Positions 1 through 10,883 are shown, counted from the stretch's first letter. The stretch is 47,613 nt of DNA from Coriobacteriaceae bacterium AF08-21 (GCA_027687465.1 JAQCQR010000019.1:1-47613), one strand, 5' to 3'. Program-made: numbers and translations. Notes: generated from the sequence alone by a model not told the origin.

Positions 1-526
1 AGGCGGGGCATGCCCCGCCTCTTACACCACATCTCTGTGCGCTACCAAAAGCACAGTCAGCCAGAGTTTTCGCATCGATAGCGGTTTCAATGTCGAAGAG
101 GGCAGGTTCGCCATTGGGACGAAAGTCTTCTAACCTAGGCATTGAAGGAGCTACTTCCAAAACTACGGAACCGGGGAGTGGGGATGCAACAAGGGCAAGC
201 TCGGTCCTTTTTGCTATTTTAGAGGGGATAGTACCGCCCAGCGCCTTAAAGCCTTCAATAGAAGCGCCCACAGCCTCAAACGTAGACTGCAGCTGCGTCA
301 TAAAGTCCCCCACGCTGCGCAGGGGTGCACAGTGCCCGATAACGGAAGGCCCAGTGATGTGAATCACTGCGGAAGATTCACTCGAATGCTGAAGGTGCGT
401 TTGACTAATAAAGGCGCGCAGACTGGATACAGAGAGCTCATTCAGGTCCTCGGGGAGATCATAACTCTCGTTTTCGCTGAAACCGAGACTCTCGAGCAGG
501 GCATCTGAGCTAATCATCGTACCCAT
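1..526 (-). CDS. Unrecognised protein, partial (runs off the window)
   Basis: An open frame starts at ATG 526 and continues without a stop to the window edge, giving at least 175 residues. A strong GGAGGTGATG ribosome site sits inside the end of the preceding gene, and the two genes overlap by 17 bases, so they are very likely co-translated. I do not recognise the family. The visible part has a short acidic N-terminus, then a mixed strand/helix stretch containing IHITGPSVIGHCAPLRSVG and a later ASPLPGSVVLEV segment; no membrane segment or signal peptide is seen. Base composition is lower in GC than in the housekeeping genes of the window. The last visible codons read through a perfect 20-base palindrome (1-20). 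In the +1 frame a TAA (22-24) lies just before that palindrome, which looks like a stop plus terminator, so the true end of the gene is uncertain. Confidence 0.6.
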   Translation of the reverse strand, partial: MGTMISSDALLESLGFSENESYDLPEDLNELSVSSLRAFISQTHLQHSSESSAVIHITGPSVIGHCAPLRSVGDFMTQLQSTFEAVGASIEGFKALGGTIPSKIAKRTELALVASPLPGSVVLEVAPSMPRLEDFRPNGEPALFDIETAIDAKTLADCAFGSAQRCGVRGGACPA

Positions 527-1064
527 CTATCATCACCTCCAAATATCCAGCAGCTGGATATAACCACCGCTCGTCTTCGTCCTCAAAACGAGTTTTAGAC
601 CAAAACTGATCCCAATACCCTCGCAACGGAGTGTAGCCCCGTTTGGCATCATTTTCGATTTCCGTTGGTGGAACAATTATCATATAACTATCAACGTAGC
701 TGCTGACTCTGCGATCGGGACCGTAGCTCCCGGATAAAAGATTAAGAACAAAGGCGCCTCTGCTATCGACGGATTTAATGCAGTCTTCTTTGAAGAAGAA
801 AACAACATCAATATCATGAGGGTTTTCTTCACTGGTGATGAAGCTGCCGCCAATCCACAGCTCAGCGATGCAGCCGACCGTCTCTCTAACCAAGTTGATG
901 ACAGTTAATAAACCACCCCATATAGCAGAGCGGTTTTCATCGCCATCGGGTACATACCTTTCTCGTATATCATCGAGCGAGCAGGAATACCTGCCCAGAG
1001 GAAGCACCTTTCTTTTGGCCCCAATGTCCACTAGTTCGGGAATCAATCGGACACCTCGATTCAA
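510..1064 (-). CDS. DUF6932-like nucleotidyltransferase-fold protein
   Basis: A 184-residue protein. The central segment WIGGSFITSEENPHDIDVVF carries a GGSF...DID pattern typical of nucleotidyltransferase-fold proteins and resembles the DUF6932 family, as does the short N-terminal IPELVDIG...VLPLGRY lead. The GS and D-x-D positions would be the nucleotide/metal-binding residues in that fold; activity is not shown. It starts at a TTG only two bases after the wecB stop, with a poor ribosome site, so translation is probably coupled to wecB. Its 3' end carries the ribosome site for the next gene, with which it overlaps. Members of this fold occur in antibiotic modification, toxin-antitoxin and defence modules, but its role here is unknown. 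It is not an obvious polysaccharide enzyme, so it may be a passenger at the operon end. Confidence 0.7.
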   Translation of the reverse strand: MNRGVRLIPELVDIGAKRKVLPLGRYSCSLDDIRERYVPDGDENRSAIWGGLLTVINLVRETVGCIAELWIGGSFITSEENPHDIDVVFFFKEDCIKSVDSRGAFVLNLLSGSYGPDRRVSSYVDSYMIIVPPTEIENDAKRGYTPLRGYWDQFWSKTRFEDEDERWLYPAAGYLEVMIDGYDD

Positions 1065-1066
1065 AA

Positions 1067-2161
1067 CTACTGCGCCAGCACGTCCGCGATGCGTTCACTT
1101 GCATGCCCGTCCCCGTAGGGGTTCGATGCGTGGCTCATGACCTCGTACTCGGCCTGATCGCTGAGCAAGCGGCTGAACTCGCGGTAGATGACGTCCTCCT
1201 CGGTGCCGACGAGCTTCAGCGTGCCGGCGGCCACGCCCTCGGGGCGCTCCGTGGTGTCGCGCATGACGAGCACCGGCTTGCCAAGACTCGGTGCCTCCTC
1301 CTGGATGCCGCCCGAGTCGGTGAGGATGAGGTGGCTGGCGGCCATGAAGTTGTGGAAGTCGAGCACCTCGAGCGGGTCGATGATGTGAAGCCGGTCGAAG
1401 CCGTCGAGCTCCTCGTGCGCCGCCTTACGGACGAGCGGGTTCATGTGGATGGGGTAGATCGCCTTGGTGTCGGGGTGCTCCTCCATCACGCGGCGGATGG
1501 CGCGGAACATTCGGTGCATGGGCTCGCCCAGGTTCTCGCGGCGGTGCGCCGTGATGAGGATGAGGCGGGAGCCCTCAGCCCACTCGAGCTCGGGGTGGGA
1601 GTAGCCCTCGCGCACGGTGGTGCGCAGGGCATCGATGCCGGTGTTGCCGGTGACCCAGATCTTGGACTCGGGCTTTCCCTCGGCAAGCAGGTTCTGCTTG
1701 CTCGCCTCCGTGGGGGCGAAGTAGTACTCGCTCACGATGTCGACGGCCTGACGGTTGAACTCCTCCGGCCAGGGACTGTAGATGTCGTGCGTGCGCAGGC
1801 CGGCCTCGACGTGCCCCACGGGGATCTGCAGGTAGAAGCATGCGAGTGCGGCGGCGAAGCTGGTCGAGGTGTCTCCGTGGACCAGGACGACGTCGGGCCT
1901 CTCGTCCTCGAGGACGGCCTTGAGCTTGACCAGCACGTCGCACGTCACGTCGAACAGAGTCTGGCCCGGCTTCATGATCGCCAGGTCGTGGTCGGGTGCC
2001 ACGTCGAAGACGCGCAGCACCTGGTCGAGCATCTCGCGGTGCTGGCCGGTCACGGTCACGACGGTCTCGAACTCATCCACCCGCGCCTTGAGCTCGTTAA
2101 CAAGCGGGCACATCTTGATTGCCTCCGGACGGGTGCCGAAGACGAGCATTATTTTCTTCAA
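1067..2161 (-). CDS. wecB: UDP-N-acetylglucosamine 2-epimerase (non-hydrolysing)
   Basis: A 364-residue cytoplasmic enzyme interconverting UDP-GlcNAc and UDP-ManNAc, supplying ManNAc-type sugars for surface glycans. Family motifs are clear: FGTRPEAIKMCPL at the N-terminus, VTGQHREMLDQ, VHGDTSTSFA, HVEAGLRT, PEEFNRQ, ITAHRRENLG and DSGGIQEEAPSLGKPVL. Length is normal for the family. The start is TTG at 2161 with a GAGAGGG ribosome site about nine bases upstream. It lies 15 bases after rfbB in the same operon. No UDP-ManNAc dehydrogenase (WecC) is visible, so the product is either used as ManNAc or oxidised by an enzyme encoded elsewhere. Confidence 0.95.
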   Translation of the reverse strand: MKKIMLVFGTRPEAIKMCPLVNELKARVDEFETVVTVTGQHREMLDQVLRVFDVAPDHDLAIMKPGQTLFDVTCDVLVKLKAVLEDERPDVVLVHGDTSTSFAAALACFYLQIPVGHVEAGLRTHDIYSPWPEEFNRQAVDIVSEYYFAPTEASKQNLLAEGKPESKIWVTGNTGIDALRTTVREGYSHPELEWAEGSRLILITAHRRENLGEPMHRMFRAIRRVMEEHPDTKAIYPIHMNPLVRKAAHEELDGFDRLHIIDPLEVLDFHNFMAASHLILTDSGGIQEEAPSLGKPVLVMRDTTERPEGVAAGTLKLVGTEEDVIYREFSRLLSDQAEYEVMSHASNPYGDGHASERIADVLAQ

Positions 2162-2176
2162 ATTGACTAACCCTCT

Positions 2177-4086
<1,910 letters not shown>

Positions 4087-4118
4087 CTCATTTACTTCCT
4101 TCTCTCAGCGAAAATGGA

Positions 4119-5543
4119 CTATTCACTTCGTCCGTTCTTGATCTTCGACATAACAATGGTTGAAATTCCGGCAATCTGCCCGCGTCGCAAGAACAGAACA
4201 AAAAAGAAAAGCAAAAGTTGTAGGGGCTGCATGCCCCACTGCATGGCCACAACCGCCTGGACCAGAAGTAAAGTCAGGGTCGCTGTCTCATTACCCCAGG
4301 AGACCCTCAATTGAACTACGCTTCGAATCATAACTGCCGTCCTAGTAGCCCATGTAACAACGTAGCCGACTACGGTAGCAACCGCCGCACCGAGGGGCCC
4401 TATCGCGCAGGTGAGTCCAACGCAGGAAACAATGCCCACGCACGCTCCCGCAATTGTTGTCCAGGAAACTGCTTTCGTTTTACGAGCCGCAGTAAAGAGA
4501 CAACCCTCGAACAAAGCAAGCCCGTTGAGAAAAACGCCTACCAACAGCAGGGGAACAAATCGCCAAGCTTCGAAGAAGTCACTCGAGTAAAGAACCATGG
4601 CGAGCGGCACATCAAGCAGCATAATCACCGAGCATGCGATCGACATGGCACCGGAATACAATTCATACATTCGGCCTAAATAGCCATCGGCGTCCTTGGG
4701 ATCGAATTCCTTCACGGCGGAAATGGCCCAAGCATTGTAAAAAATCGTCTGCAGGGTCGAAAGGATTGTCGGAATCTTGTAAGCAACGGCGTAAATCCCG
4801 TTTGACGCGGCACCACATACGAAAGTTACGACATAACGGTCACTTACATCGTTAATCCACCATGCGAGGCTATTAGCGACCAAAGGCGCACTCAACGCAA
4901 TCATTGAACCCAATAGTCCGCTTTGGACTTTCACGGAGACGCCTCTCCAAGCTTTGCAAACGAAAAAGAGATATACCGTGGAAAAGAGGCAACCGAGAAT
5001 CATAGAAGCCATGTAGCCAACTACGCCCGCCTTGGCCACAACGAGCAAAAGTATGGCAGAAACGCTCATAATCAAGGTGTTCCCGATGCCGCTCACTACG
5101 AGCGACGTGACATGGTCTTGCGACTTCGCATACATGGTTAGTACGTTGGAGAGAGCCGTAAAAACGAACATTGCAACGAGAAACACGCAATAGGCACTGT
5201 CGAACGGGGCGATGTGATAAACAAGAAGGATGGCGACAATCAGAAACAGCACACAGCTGCCGCCCGCAGTCATGCGAAGTCCTATAGAGAGAATCTCCTC
5301 TGGTTCTGCATCTCCGCCCAAGCCGAACCGAAGCACCGCATCTTGTATGTTGAGCGTCAACAAGGGCACAAGAAGGCCAACGGTACTGTTTATCAGGTCG
5401 ACGGTGCCGTAATCACCAGTCGATAGGACGGCTGTGTAAAGAGGCAACAGGAGAAAAGATATGATTTTCGATCCAAAAGAGCTGATAGCGAATAGCCCGG
5501 TGTTCACCGCCAGCTCACGCGTGCGCCCTCTCGTCAAATTCAT
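4119..5543 (-). CDS. Polysaccharide flippase, Wzx-like (MVF/MATE superfamily)
   Basis: A 474-residue integral membrane protein with about 12-14 hydrophobic segments from residue 13 to 465. The N-terminal pattern ELAVNTGLFAISSFGSKIISF, followed by LLPLYTAVLSTGDYGTVDL, is typical of polysaccharide exporters that flip undecaprenyl-linked repeat units across the membrane. Its ATG overlaps the stop of the upstream pyruvyl transferase fusion by four bases (ATGA), with GGAAGG as ribosome site. Together with the EpsG-like polymerase in the same operon it implies a Wzx/Wzy-type assembly route. The substrate cannot be read from sequence. Confidence 0.88.
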   Translation of the reverse strand: MNLTRGRTRELAVNTGLFAISSFGSKIISFLLLPLYTAVLSTGDYGTVDLINSTVGLLVPLLTLNIQDAVLRFGLGGDAEPEEILSIGLRMTAGGSCVLFLIVAILLVYHIAPFDSAYCVFLVAMFVFTALSNVLTMYAKSQDHVTSLVVSGIGNTLIMSVSAILLLVVAKAGVVGYMASMILGCLFSTVYLFFVCKAWRGVSVKVQSGLLGSMIALSAPLVANSLAWWINDVSDRYVVTFVCGAASNGIYAVAYKIPTILSTLQTIFYNAWAISAVKEFDPKDADGYLGRMYELYSGAMSIACSVIMLLDVPLAMVLYSSDFFEAWRFVPLLLVGVFLNGLALFEGCLFTAARKTKAVSWTTIAGACVGIVSCVGLTCAIGPLGAAVATVVGYVVTWATRTAVMIRSVVQLRVSWGNETATLTLLLVQAVVAMQWGMQPLQLLLFFFVLFLRRGQIAGISTIVMSKIKNGRSE

Positions 5544-7909
5544 CGCCTTCCGATCATGCGCTTAACAACAGACTTCAGCGGGTCAAGGCGTTCCAATGCA
5601 TCGCGGGTCGAGGCGACGGGCTCTGCATACTCATCGCTTAAAGCCTTCACGCTCGATGCGGAATCGGAAAGTTCCGCGATAAGCTCGTCGCGGAATGCGG
5701 GAGCGGGCATGTTTTCGCACTGTTGATACTTCCTATAATCATCAAATGGTCGCTCCGCGATATCGCCGTACTTGCGCAGCCCATCGATGACTTCGTGGCC
5801 ACGAGCCGTCAAGACCAGTACCATGCTTACACCGGTCTTATCGTCCACGAATCTCGGCCCCCAGTAGTCCGCCATCCTAACATCCGCGGCACTCGCAGTC
5901 CTCCAAGGGCACTCGTAGCAACAGCTTGCATAGCACTGCCCAGCCTCAAACATAAGAAAATACGGGTCTTTGCGCTGGTGTTCACAGTGCTCATGAACGC
6001 CATCACTCGTATACATGTATATCTCTCTCCAACCACGCGGCTTGTGGCGGAAGTCCACATGTAGATTTTCAGGCCTCATGGAGTACTCAGTAGAAAGCCA
6101 GTCAACATAACGGTCTAGCAGGTATCTGGTGGGCACACCGTGACATACGAAGTCGACGTAGGTGACGTCGCTTCGACCGCACATGAGATTCTTCGCCGCT
6201 TGAATTTGGCACGGCGTGCCAAAGACAACGAGCGGGCCGTCGTGACGGGCCGCTCGAGAGAGAGCGGTACCAACCTCTTCTTGGGTGTATTTACTGCCCG
6301 CAAGCGAGGCCACGCCCCCTGTGTCGCTGGCCTCGACGAGGCGGCCCACGGCTCCATGACCATCCTCGTAAGAACAGCCTAGTAGGGCCGCGCCGTCGGC
6401 GGATGACATCTTGGCAATGGACGCACCAGCGCCGCCACTGGACGAGTGGAGCAGCTGCTCACAGTCAGACGACTTGAAGGAGAAGAGACGACCTTCATCG
6501 ACGGCCAAGGCTTCGTTATGTTTAATGAAAGGACAAACATTGCGACATTTACCGCAAGAGATGCAGGCATTCTCATCCACAAAAGCCCGCCAGAAGCCCT
6601 CTTTATCCAGAGAGACATCGATGGCGTCAACTGGACAAACACTGGAGCATGCAGTACACCCGCAGCAGAGCGTGCGGCTCCGACAAACATTGTTCTTATG
6701 GGCGGGAGGCCTGGAATCCATCTTTAGCGCGGCTTCGAGCCAAGTGAGCGAGCGATTCCTCTCGGCAGCCATTTTGTCGTTAGGAGCGGACCAATCAATA
6801 GAGGCGGCCAGCTCCTCGTCTCTAGCTTCATCCGATGCAAGTCGCGACTTGAGACCAGCCTTATCGAGTATGTTGTAGACACGTGAGTTCTGGCTCCCCG
6901 AATCGCCGCGCTTGAAGCGCTCGAAGGCGCAGAAATTGCGGTTCATATTGATGGAGAACGCGACACCATGGAACGAATCTGTGCAGACGTAGGAGGCCCC
7001 GCCAACGAGGGAAACGAACTCGGCAGGGCCAATAGGGTCGGTTATACACCCAGACCGCTTCAGGTCTTTCTTGAACACCGGCACAACCCGAACCTCTAAG
7101 CCCAGCAGGTCTCCCAATTTGTATATTCTTTTCCAATGTCGCTCATTGGTTCCAAGCATGTATGCAAGCAAGTAGGGCTTGTCGCGACGAATGGCTTTCG
7201 CATGTACCAGCTCAGGCCATTTCTCACCTTCAATTAGGAGAGTGGGGTCGACAACAGTCGCTACATTCCTCCCGGTAAGGCGACTAATGATGCTGCTGCC
7301 GGACTCCTCACGAGTAGATAAAGCATCCAGCCTGCCGCATAGTCCAGCCATATGCCTTGCCACATCGGAGTCTTGTACTTTCGGTAATCCGACGCTCGGC
7401 GCATAGGCGATCTTGAGTCGGTCGTCTGCGACGAAGTCGAGAAAGTAGTGAGGGTCATATACACTCGGAGCCCAAATCTGATCGCTGCCGCAGATGAAAG
7501 CATCGTAAGAATCGTTTAGCCCTTCAAGTTCAGCCATCGTGGGGCAGTTTTCAGTCAGATTTAAATGCTCGTCGAGAAATGCATCGAAGAGTCGCTCCCT
7601 CTCTTTCGGTTGAAAGTCTATGTTTGAAAGCCTGTCTTTTGCTTTGTCGAGGAGACCCCTGTAGACATCAAAAGAACTCTTGAAAGTCGGACGCTTGATA
7701 TATTTCCCGTAGGGAACATAATCGACGATGTCAACGTCATAGCCGAGGCTCCTTACAACATACCGAAGCGCCGTCACCTGAAGAGCAGATCCATAGTTGT
7801 GGTAGCTGAACCACGTCATGATTGCGATTCTATTTGATCGGGATGTAGAAGTCATATTATTCAAAAGCCAATCCTGAAATGTACTGCATGTCTTCGCCTC
7901 GCCTATCAC
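5540..7909 (-). CDS. Polysaccharide pyruvyl transferase fused to Fe-S / F420 dehydrogenase beta-type domain
   Basis: A 789-residue two-part protein. Residues about 25-390 form a polysaccharide pyruvyl transferase domain, starting at IAIMTWFSYHNYGSALQ and including CGSDQIW and the CTDSFHG motif. Residues about 405-465 contain two ferredoxin-type [4Fe-4S] motifs, CCGCTACSSVCP and CISCGKCRNVCP. The remainder resembles the coenzyme F420 hydrogenase/dehydrogenase beta-subunit N- and C-terminal domains (FGTPCQIQAAKNL, DFVCHGVPT, CYECPWRT, DYWG). The transferase half would add pyruvate or a related group to a glycan; the redox half is often encoded next to such genes in surface-polysaccharide loci, with unknown chemistry. 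The first possible start is GTG 7909, overlapping the previous stop; ATG 7855 is an alternative that keeps the whole domain. Confidence 0.87.
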   Translation of the reverse strand: MIGEAKTCSTFQDWLLNNMTSTSRSNRIAIMTWFSYHNYGSALQVTALRYVVRSLGYDVDIVDYVPYGKYIKRPTFKSSFDVYRGLLDKAKDRLSNIDFQPKERERLFDAFLDEHLNLTENCPTMAELEGLNDSYDAFICGSDQIWAPSVYDPHYFLDFVADDRLKIAYAPSVGLPKVQDSDVARHMAGLCGRLDALSTREESGSSIISRLTGRNVATVVDPTLLIEGEKWPELVHAKAIRRDKPYLLAYMLGTNERHWKRIYKLGDLLGLEVRVVPVFKKDLKRSGCITDPIGPAEFVSLVGGASYVCTDSFHGVAFSINMNRNFCAFERFKRGDSGSQNSRVYNILDKAGLKSRLASDEARDEELAASIDWSAPNDKMAAERNRSLTWLEAALKMDSRPPAHKNNVCRSRTLCCGCTACSSVCPVDAIDVSLDKEGFWRAFVDENACISCGKCRNVCPFIKHNEALAVDEGRLFSFKSSDCEQLLHSSSGGAGASIAKMSSADGAALLGCSYEDGHGAVGRLVEASDTGGVASLAGSKYTQEEVGTALSRAARHDGPLVVFGTPCQIQAAKNLMCGRSDVTYVDFVCHGVPTRYLLDRYVDWLSTEYSMRPENLHVDFRHKPRGWREIYMYTSDGVHEHCEHQRKDPYFLMFEAGQCYASCCYECPWRTASAADVRMADYWGPRFVDDKTGVSMVLVLTARGHEVIDGLRKYGDIAERPFDDYRKYQQCENMPAPAFRDELIAELSDSASSVKALSDEYAEPVASTRDALERLDPLKSVVKRMIGRR

Positions 7910-8724
7910 TTGCCGGCTTGCTTAAAAGCGTTACGGAAACCGTTAAGCAACGGCTTGTAATCGCCGTGGCAAAATGCATATTTCAATTTCGCGATCACGG
8001 CGGCAACCTTGATATTTATCCAGGGATGCTGGTCTAAAAGTTCTTTTTTCAGAGTAACGATCTCTTTTGTACTCTCGTTCTCCCACGATCCGGCGAAATG
8101 GTGTATCGCGTGGGTATTTTCGGTAATAAAGATGCGTCCGGTCTCGTGACTTTTTGGACAAAACCAATCTTTGGGATACAGCGTAAAGCCATCGACAGTT
8201 TGAAGTTGTCCGTTGCGGATAAGGCCTTTATCGAGACAGGCTTCAGTAATGTACACAACGTTCGTTGTCATATTGAAAGAACCATCTTGTTTGAGAAAGC
8301 GCCGAGTTTCATAATCATCCAACAAAGCCTGGAATAGCGGGAAACCCTTGCGGCATCCCATTATCCCCGTTGGAATATCCCCATCGGACTCAAATCCAGA
8401 AAACGCTTCAAGCTCAAGAAAAGAGTCGAGAGGCCTGGTAACCTCGACATCGGTATCCATATAGACGCCGCCGTTATTTACAAGTGCCCATAATCTTACA
8501 TAATCGCTAACGAACGCCCATTTCTTCGCCGCATAGGCTTCCTTGCAATAAGAGTTGACGTCCAGATCGAAGTTATCCTCATCCCAACGCCTAATCTCGT
8601 AATCGGGGCAATACTTTTTCCAGGAGTCGATGCACGCAAGCTCCTTCTCGCCAAGCGGCTTACCGCCAAACCAAACATAATGAATTATTTTCGGAATCAA
8701 GTTGTGCCCTTTCTTTGAAGTCAA
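7906..8724 (-). CDS. Glycosyltransferase, GT32-like (DXD sugar-binding family)
   Basis: A 272-residue soluble or membrane-associated glycosyltransferase. It has the IPKIIHYVWFGGKPL opening, then DSWKKYCPDYEIRRWDEDNF and WAFVSDYVRLWALVNNGGVY, followed by the DTD metal/nucleotide-sugar motif in YMDTDVEV. These features match the capsular-polysaccharide/mannosyltransferase-like 'Gly_transf_sug' family. Six bases separate it from the upstream polymerase gene, and it overlaps the next gene by four bases. It would add one residue of the repeat unit; donor and acceptor are not predictable. Confidence 0.9.
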   Translation of the reverse strand: MTSKKGHNLIPKIIHYVWFGGKPLGEKELACIDSWKKYCPDYEIRRWDEDNFDLDVNSYCKEAYAAKKWAFVSDYVRLWALVNNGGVYMDTDVEVTRPLDSFLELEAFSGFESDGDIPTGIMGCRKGFPLFQALLDDYETRRFLKQDGSFNMTTNVVYITEACLDKGLIRNGQLQTVDGFTLYPKDWFCPKSHETGRIFITENTHAIHHFAGSWENESTKEIVTLKKELLDQHPWINIKVAAVIAKLKYAFCHGDYKPLLNGFRNAFKQAGK

Positions 8725-8730
8725 TAGTCG

Positions 8731-9850
8731 CTAGAAGAGTCCCATGCCGAGCACATACGGCAGCATGTCATCCTGGTTCTCAACGAACTGTGCTATGAGC
8801 CAAATTAGAAGAACGGACGCAATTCCGAATCTCAATAGAATGGCCCACCCCTTCTCAGTGTTATTTACAACGGCGGGTATGAAAGCAATATAGCCAGGCA
8901 TATAAAACCAAAGAAGCCTGTTAATCAAAGAGCTAGTTCCATATACGAGTCCGACAATTCCGGCAATGATGCAAAGGGGGAAGAGTGCGAATAACAGATT
9001 AATTTCCTTTGTATCAGTCTTGCGTCCGTCGTTCTTATCAAGAGAGAGAAATCCGAAGACACAGATAACAAGAAGGACTGCGTATAGATATCGAATTCGT
9101 CCTTGGTATGCCCCAGAGAATAATGCGATGTTTTGTACACCGTCATACATAGAATATATCGGGAACAAGTCCATGAATACGTTCGAAAGGGCAACGAGTG
9201 ACAGGCTGAATAGAGCGGCAATCGCACCGACAAAGCAAAGGCCTTTTCGTTTATGACCTTGACTTCGAAGGTAAAGAGCTGCTCCGATTCCAGGGAGCAA
9301 AATAAAAACTGTATTGTGGATTCCAGACGCCAGGAGGAATAAAACCCATGCTCTTGATTTTCGAAGTCCATAATAATAAAAATCAAGATACGCGTTGATT
9401 GCTAGAGCTATCGCCACGTATTGTCTCATCCCGTTGAGACTTTGGAAATACATACCCAAGCAGAAGTATATGAGAATTGGAATAAGGGGATTGTTCGAAG
9501 TTCTCTTAGCAAAAATAGCGATACCGACATTTGTGACAATCGCGTTAAATAAAAGCAAAGCTTGATGAGAAAGCCCAAGTCGACCTAGAACCCATGCGTA
9601 AAAGACATATACAGGAGCATTGATAGTGGACACGGTGAAAGCGCTGCTTAAATCAGAGCAACCTGCAATCCAGTAGAACATGGTACTATAGGTTCTCGTA
9701 TCGGTGCCAACACTCATCGCTCGAAAACCAGCAACAGTGCTGAGAACCGCGGCAACGACTACAAGCCCAACTTTCCCGCTATCAACAACATGTGCCGAGG
9801 AGAGGAGTAGGAAAAAAAATTGTGACAACTATTGCAATATATGGAAACAT
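8731..9850 (-). CDS. EpsG-family polysaccharide polymerase, apparently frameshifted at a T8 run
   Basis: A multi-spanning membrane protein of the EpsG / Wzy-like family, identified by GFRAMSVGTDTRTY after the first membrane segment and LNGMRQYVAIALAINAY in the middle. The longest uninterrupted frame runs 9828-8731 (365 aa) from a poor TTG directly after a stop and lacks a normal first helix. An ATG at 9850, with an AAAGG ribosome site, opens MFPYIAIVVTIFF in another frame. The two frames join exactly at a run of eight T on the coding strand (plus-strand A8, 9812-9819). With seven T the product is one 372-residue protein with a typical EpsG N-terminus. As written the gene is broken after about 13 residues from that ATG. 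Phase variation, a true mutation or an assembly indel are all possible. Confidence 0.85.
9812..9819. repeat. Homopolymer run of 8 A (T8 on coding strand)
   Basis: Eight consecutive A on the plus strand lie at the junction of the two reading frames of the EpsG-like gene. Removing one base restores a continuous frame. Such runs are common sites of slipped-strand mispairing and also of sequencing indels. Confidence 0.9.
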
Positions 9851-9872
9851 AAAAAGCCTTTAACGTCGCAAT

Positions 9873-10883
9873 CTACTGGGCGTGAAGCAGTCGTCGATAA
9901 GCATCGCAAAAGACACGAAAAGGAAAGCGTCCCATCTTCGATATTGAAGCCGCCAGTTTTTCCTTCTTGCGCGCCTTCGGGTCGAGAATCACCGTTGCAG
10001 AATATTTCTGCAATTCCTCCCACATCGTTATCTGAGCCGCCTTGTCCCCCTTAGGAATCTGGGAGAAAACGACGCGACAGATAGCAAAACAGCGCGAGCA
10101 TGTCGCGTCAGAGAGCTGTGGGTACCATTCGGCCATTTTGATGCGCATGCGTCGGGTAATCTCCAGGCAGCTCGCCATCTTCTTAGGATTAAAAGCACCT
10201 CGCATGATGCTGGTAGGGCGCTGCCGATAAGCATAAAGATCAGTCGCCTTCAGTACGGCGACCTTTCCGCACTCGTGAACGAACCGATAGGCAGTCTCAT
10301 CATCCTCGTAGTAAAGCCCCTCGGGGAAGTAGACCTTTTCGGCGAGATCTCGCGTATAGAGTCGCCAGACAGCGCCGGCCCAACTCTTCTGGTACAGAAC
10401 CTCTTCCTGATACTGCACCTCGGACAGGAGCTCATACTCGCTCGCTGTCTCAATGTCCCGTCCCAGCTCGGGCTCCTCACCGTCAAAGAAGTCGACGCCG
10501 TACCTCATGGCCGCCATCTCTGCCCCACTCTGCTCGATGGCTCGGTACAACGCCTCGTAGAAAACGGGTGAGATATAGTCGTCGCTGTCGATGAATCCTA
10601 CGTAGTCCCCGTCGCAAGCTCTGACGCCTGTGTTTCGGGCAGCACTAAGCCCGCCGTTATCGCGATGAACGGACTTTACGCGGTTAATCTCGGCTGCGTA
10701 CCGGTCGCATATCTCCGGACAGCCGTCCGTCGAGCCGTCGTCGACTAGGACCACCTCGATGTTGGGATAGGTCTGAGCCAGAATGCTCTCCACGCATTCC
10801 TCGAGACACTCCTCGACGTTGTAGACGGGCACAACGACCGAAATCAGGGGCAGCTTGATTGAGGCGAACGAATCGGTTTTCAC
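9873..10883 (-). CDS. Glycosyltransferase family 2
   Basis: A 336-residue GT-A fold glycosyltransferase. The N-terminal ISVVVPVYNVEECLEECV, LVDDGSTDGCPEICD, NGGLSAARNTG and the FIDSDDYI motif (DxD-like metal and nucleotide-sugar site) are diagnostic of GT2. It starts with GTG directly after the TAA of the upstream GT4 gene, so the two are tightly coupled. The C-terminal third is helix-rich and less conserved, as usual for enzymes adding one residue to a lipid-linked repeat unit. Confidence 0.93.
   Translation of the reverse strand: MKTDSFASIKLPLISVVVPVYNVEECLEECVESILAQTYPNIEVVLVDDGSTDGCPEICDRYAAEINRVKSVHRDNGGLSAARNTGVRACDGDYVGFIDSDDYISPVFYEALYRAIEQSGAEMAAMRYGVDFFDGEEPELGRDIETASEYELLSEVQYQEEVLYQKSWAGAVWRLYTRDLAEKVYFPEGLYYEDDETAYRFVHECGKVAVLKATDLYAYRQRPTSIMRGAFNPKKMASCLEITRRMRIKMAEWYPQLSDATCSRCFAICRVVFSQIPKGDKAAQITMWEELQKYSATVILDPKARKKEKLAASISKMGRFPFRVFCDAYRRLLHAQ

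Noticed and set aside
90..362. 90-residue plus-strand frame near the left edge
   Set aside because: It lies opposite the partial minus-strand gene, has no recognisable motif, and the minus-strand gene has a strong ribosome site and overlap with its neighbour.
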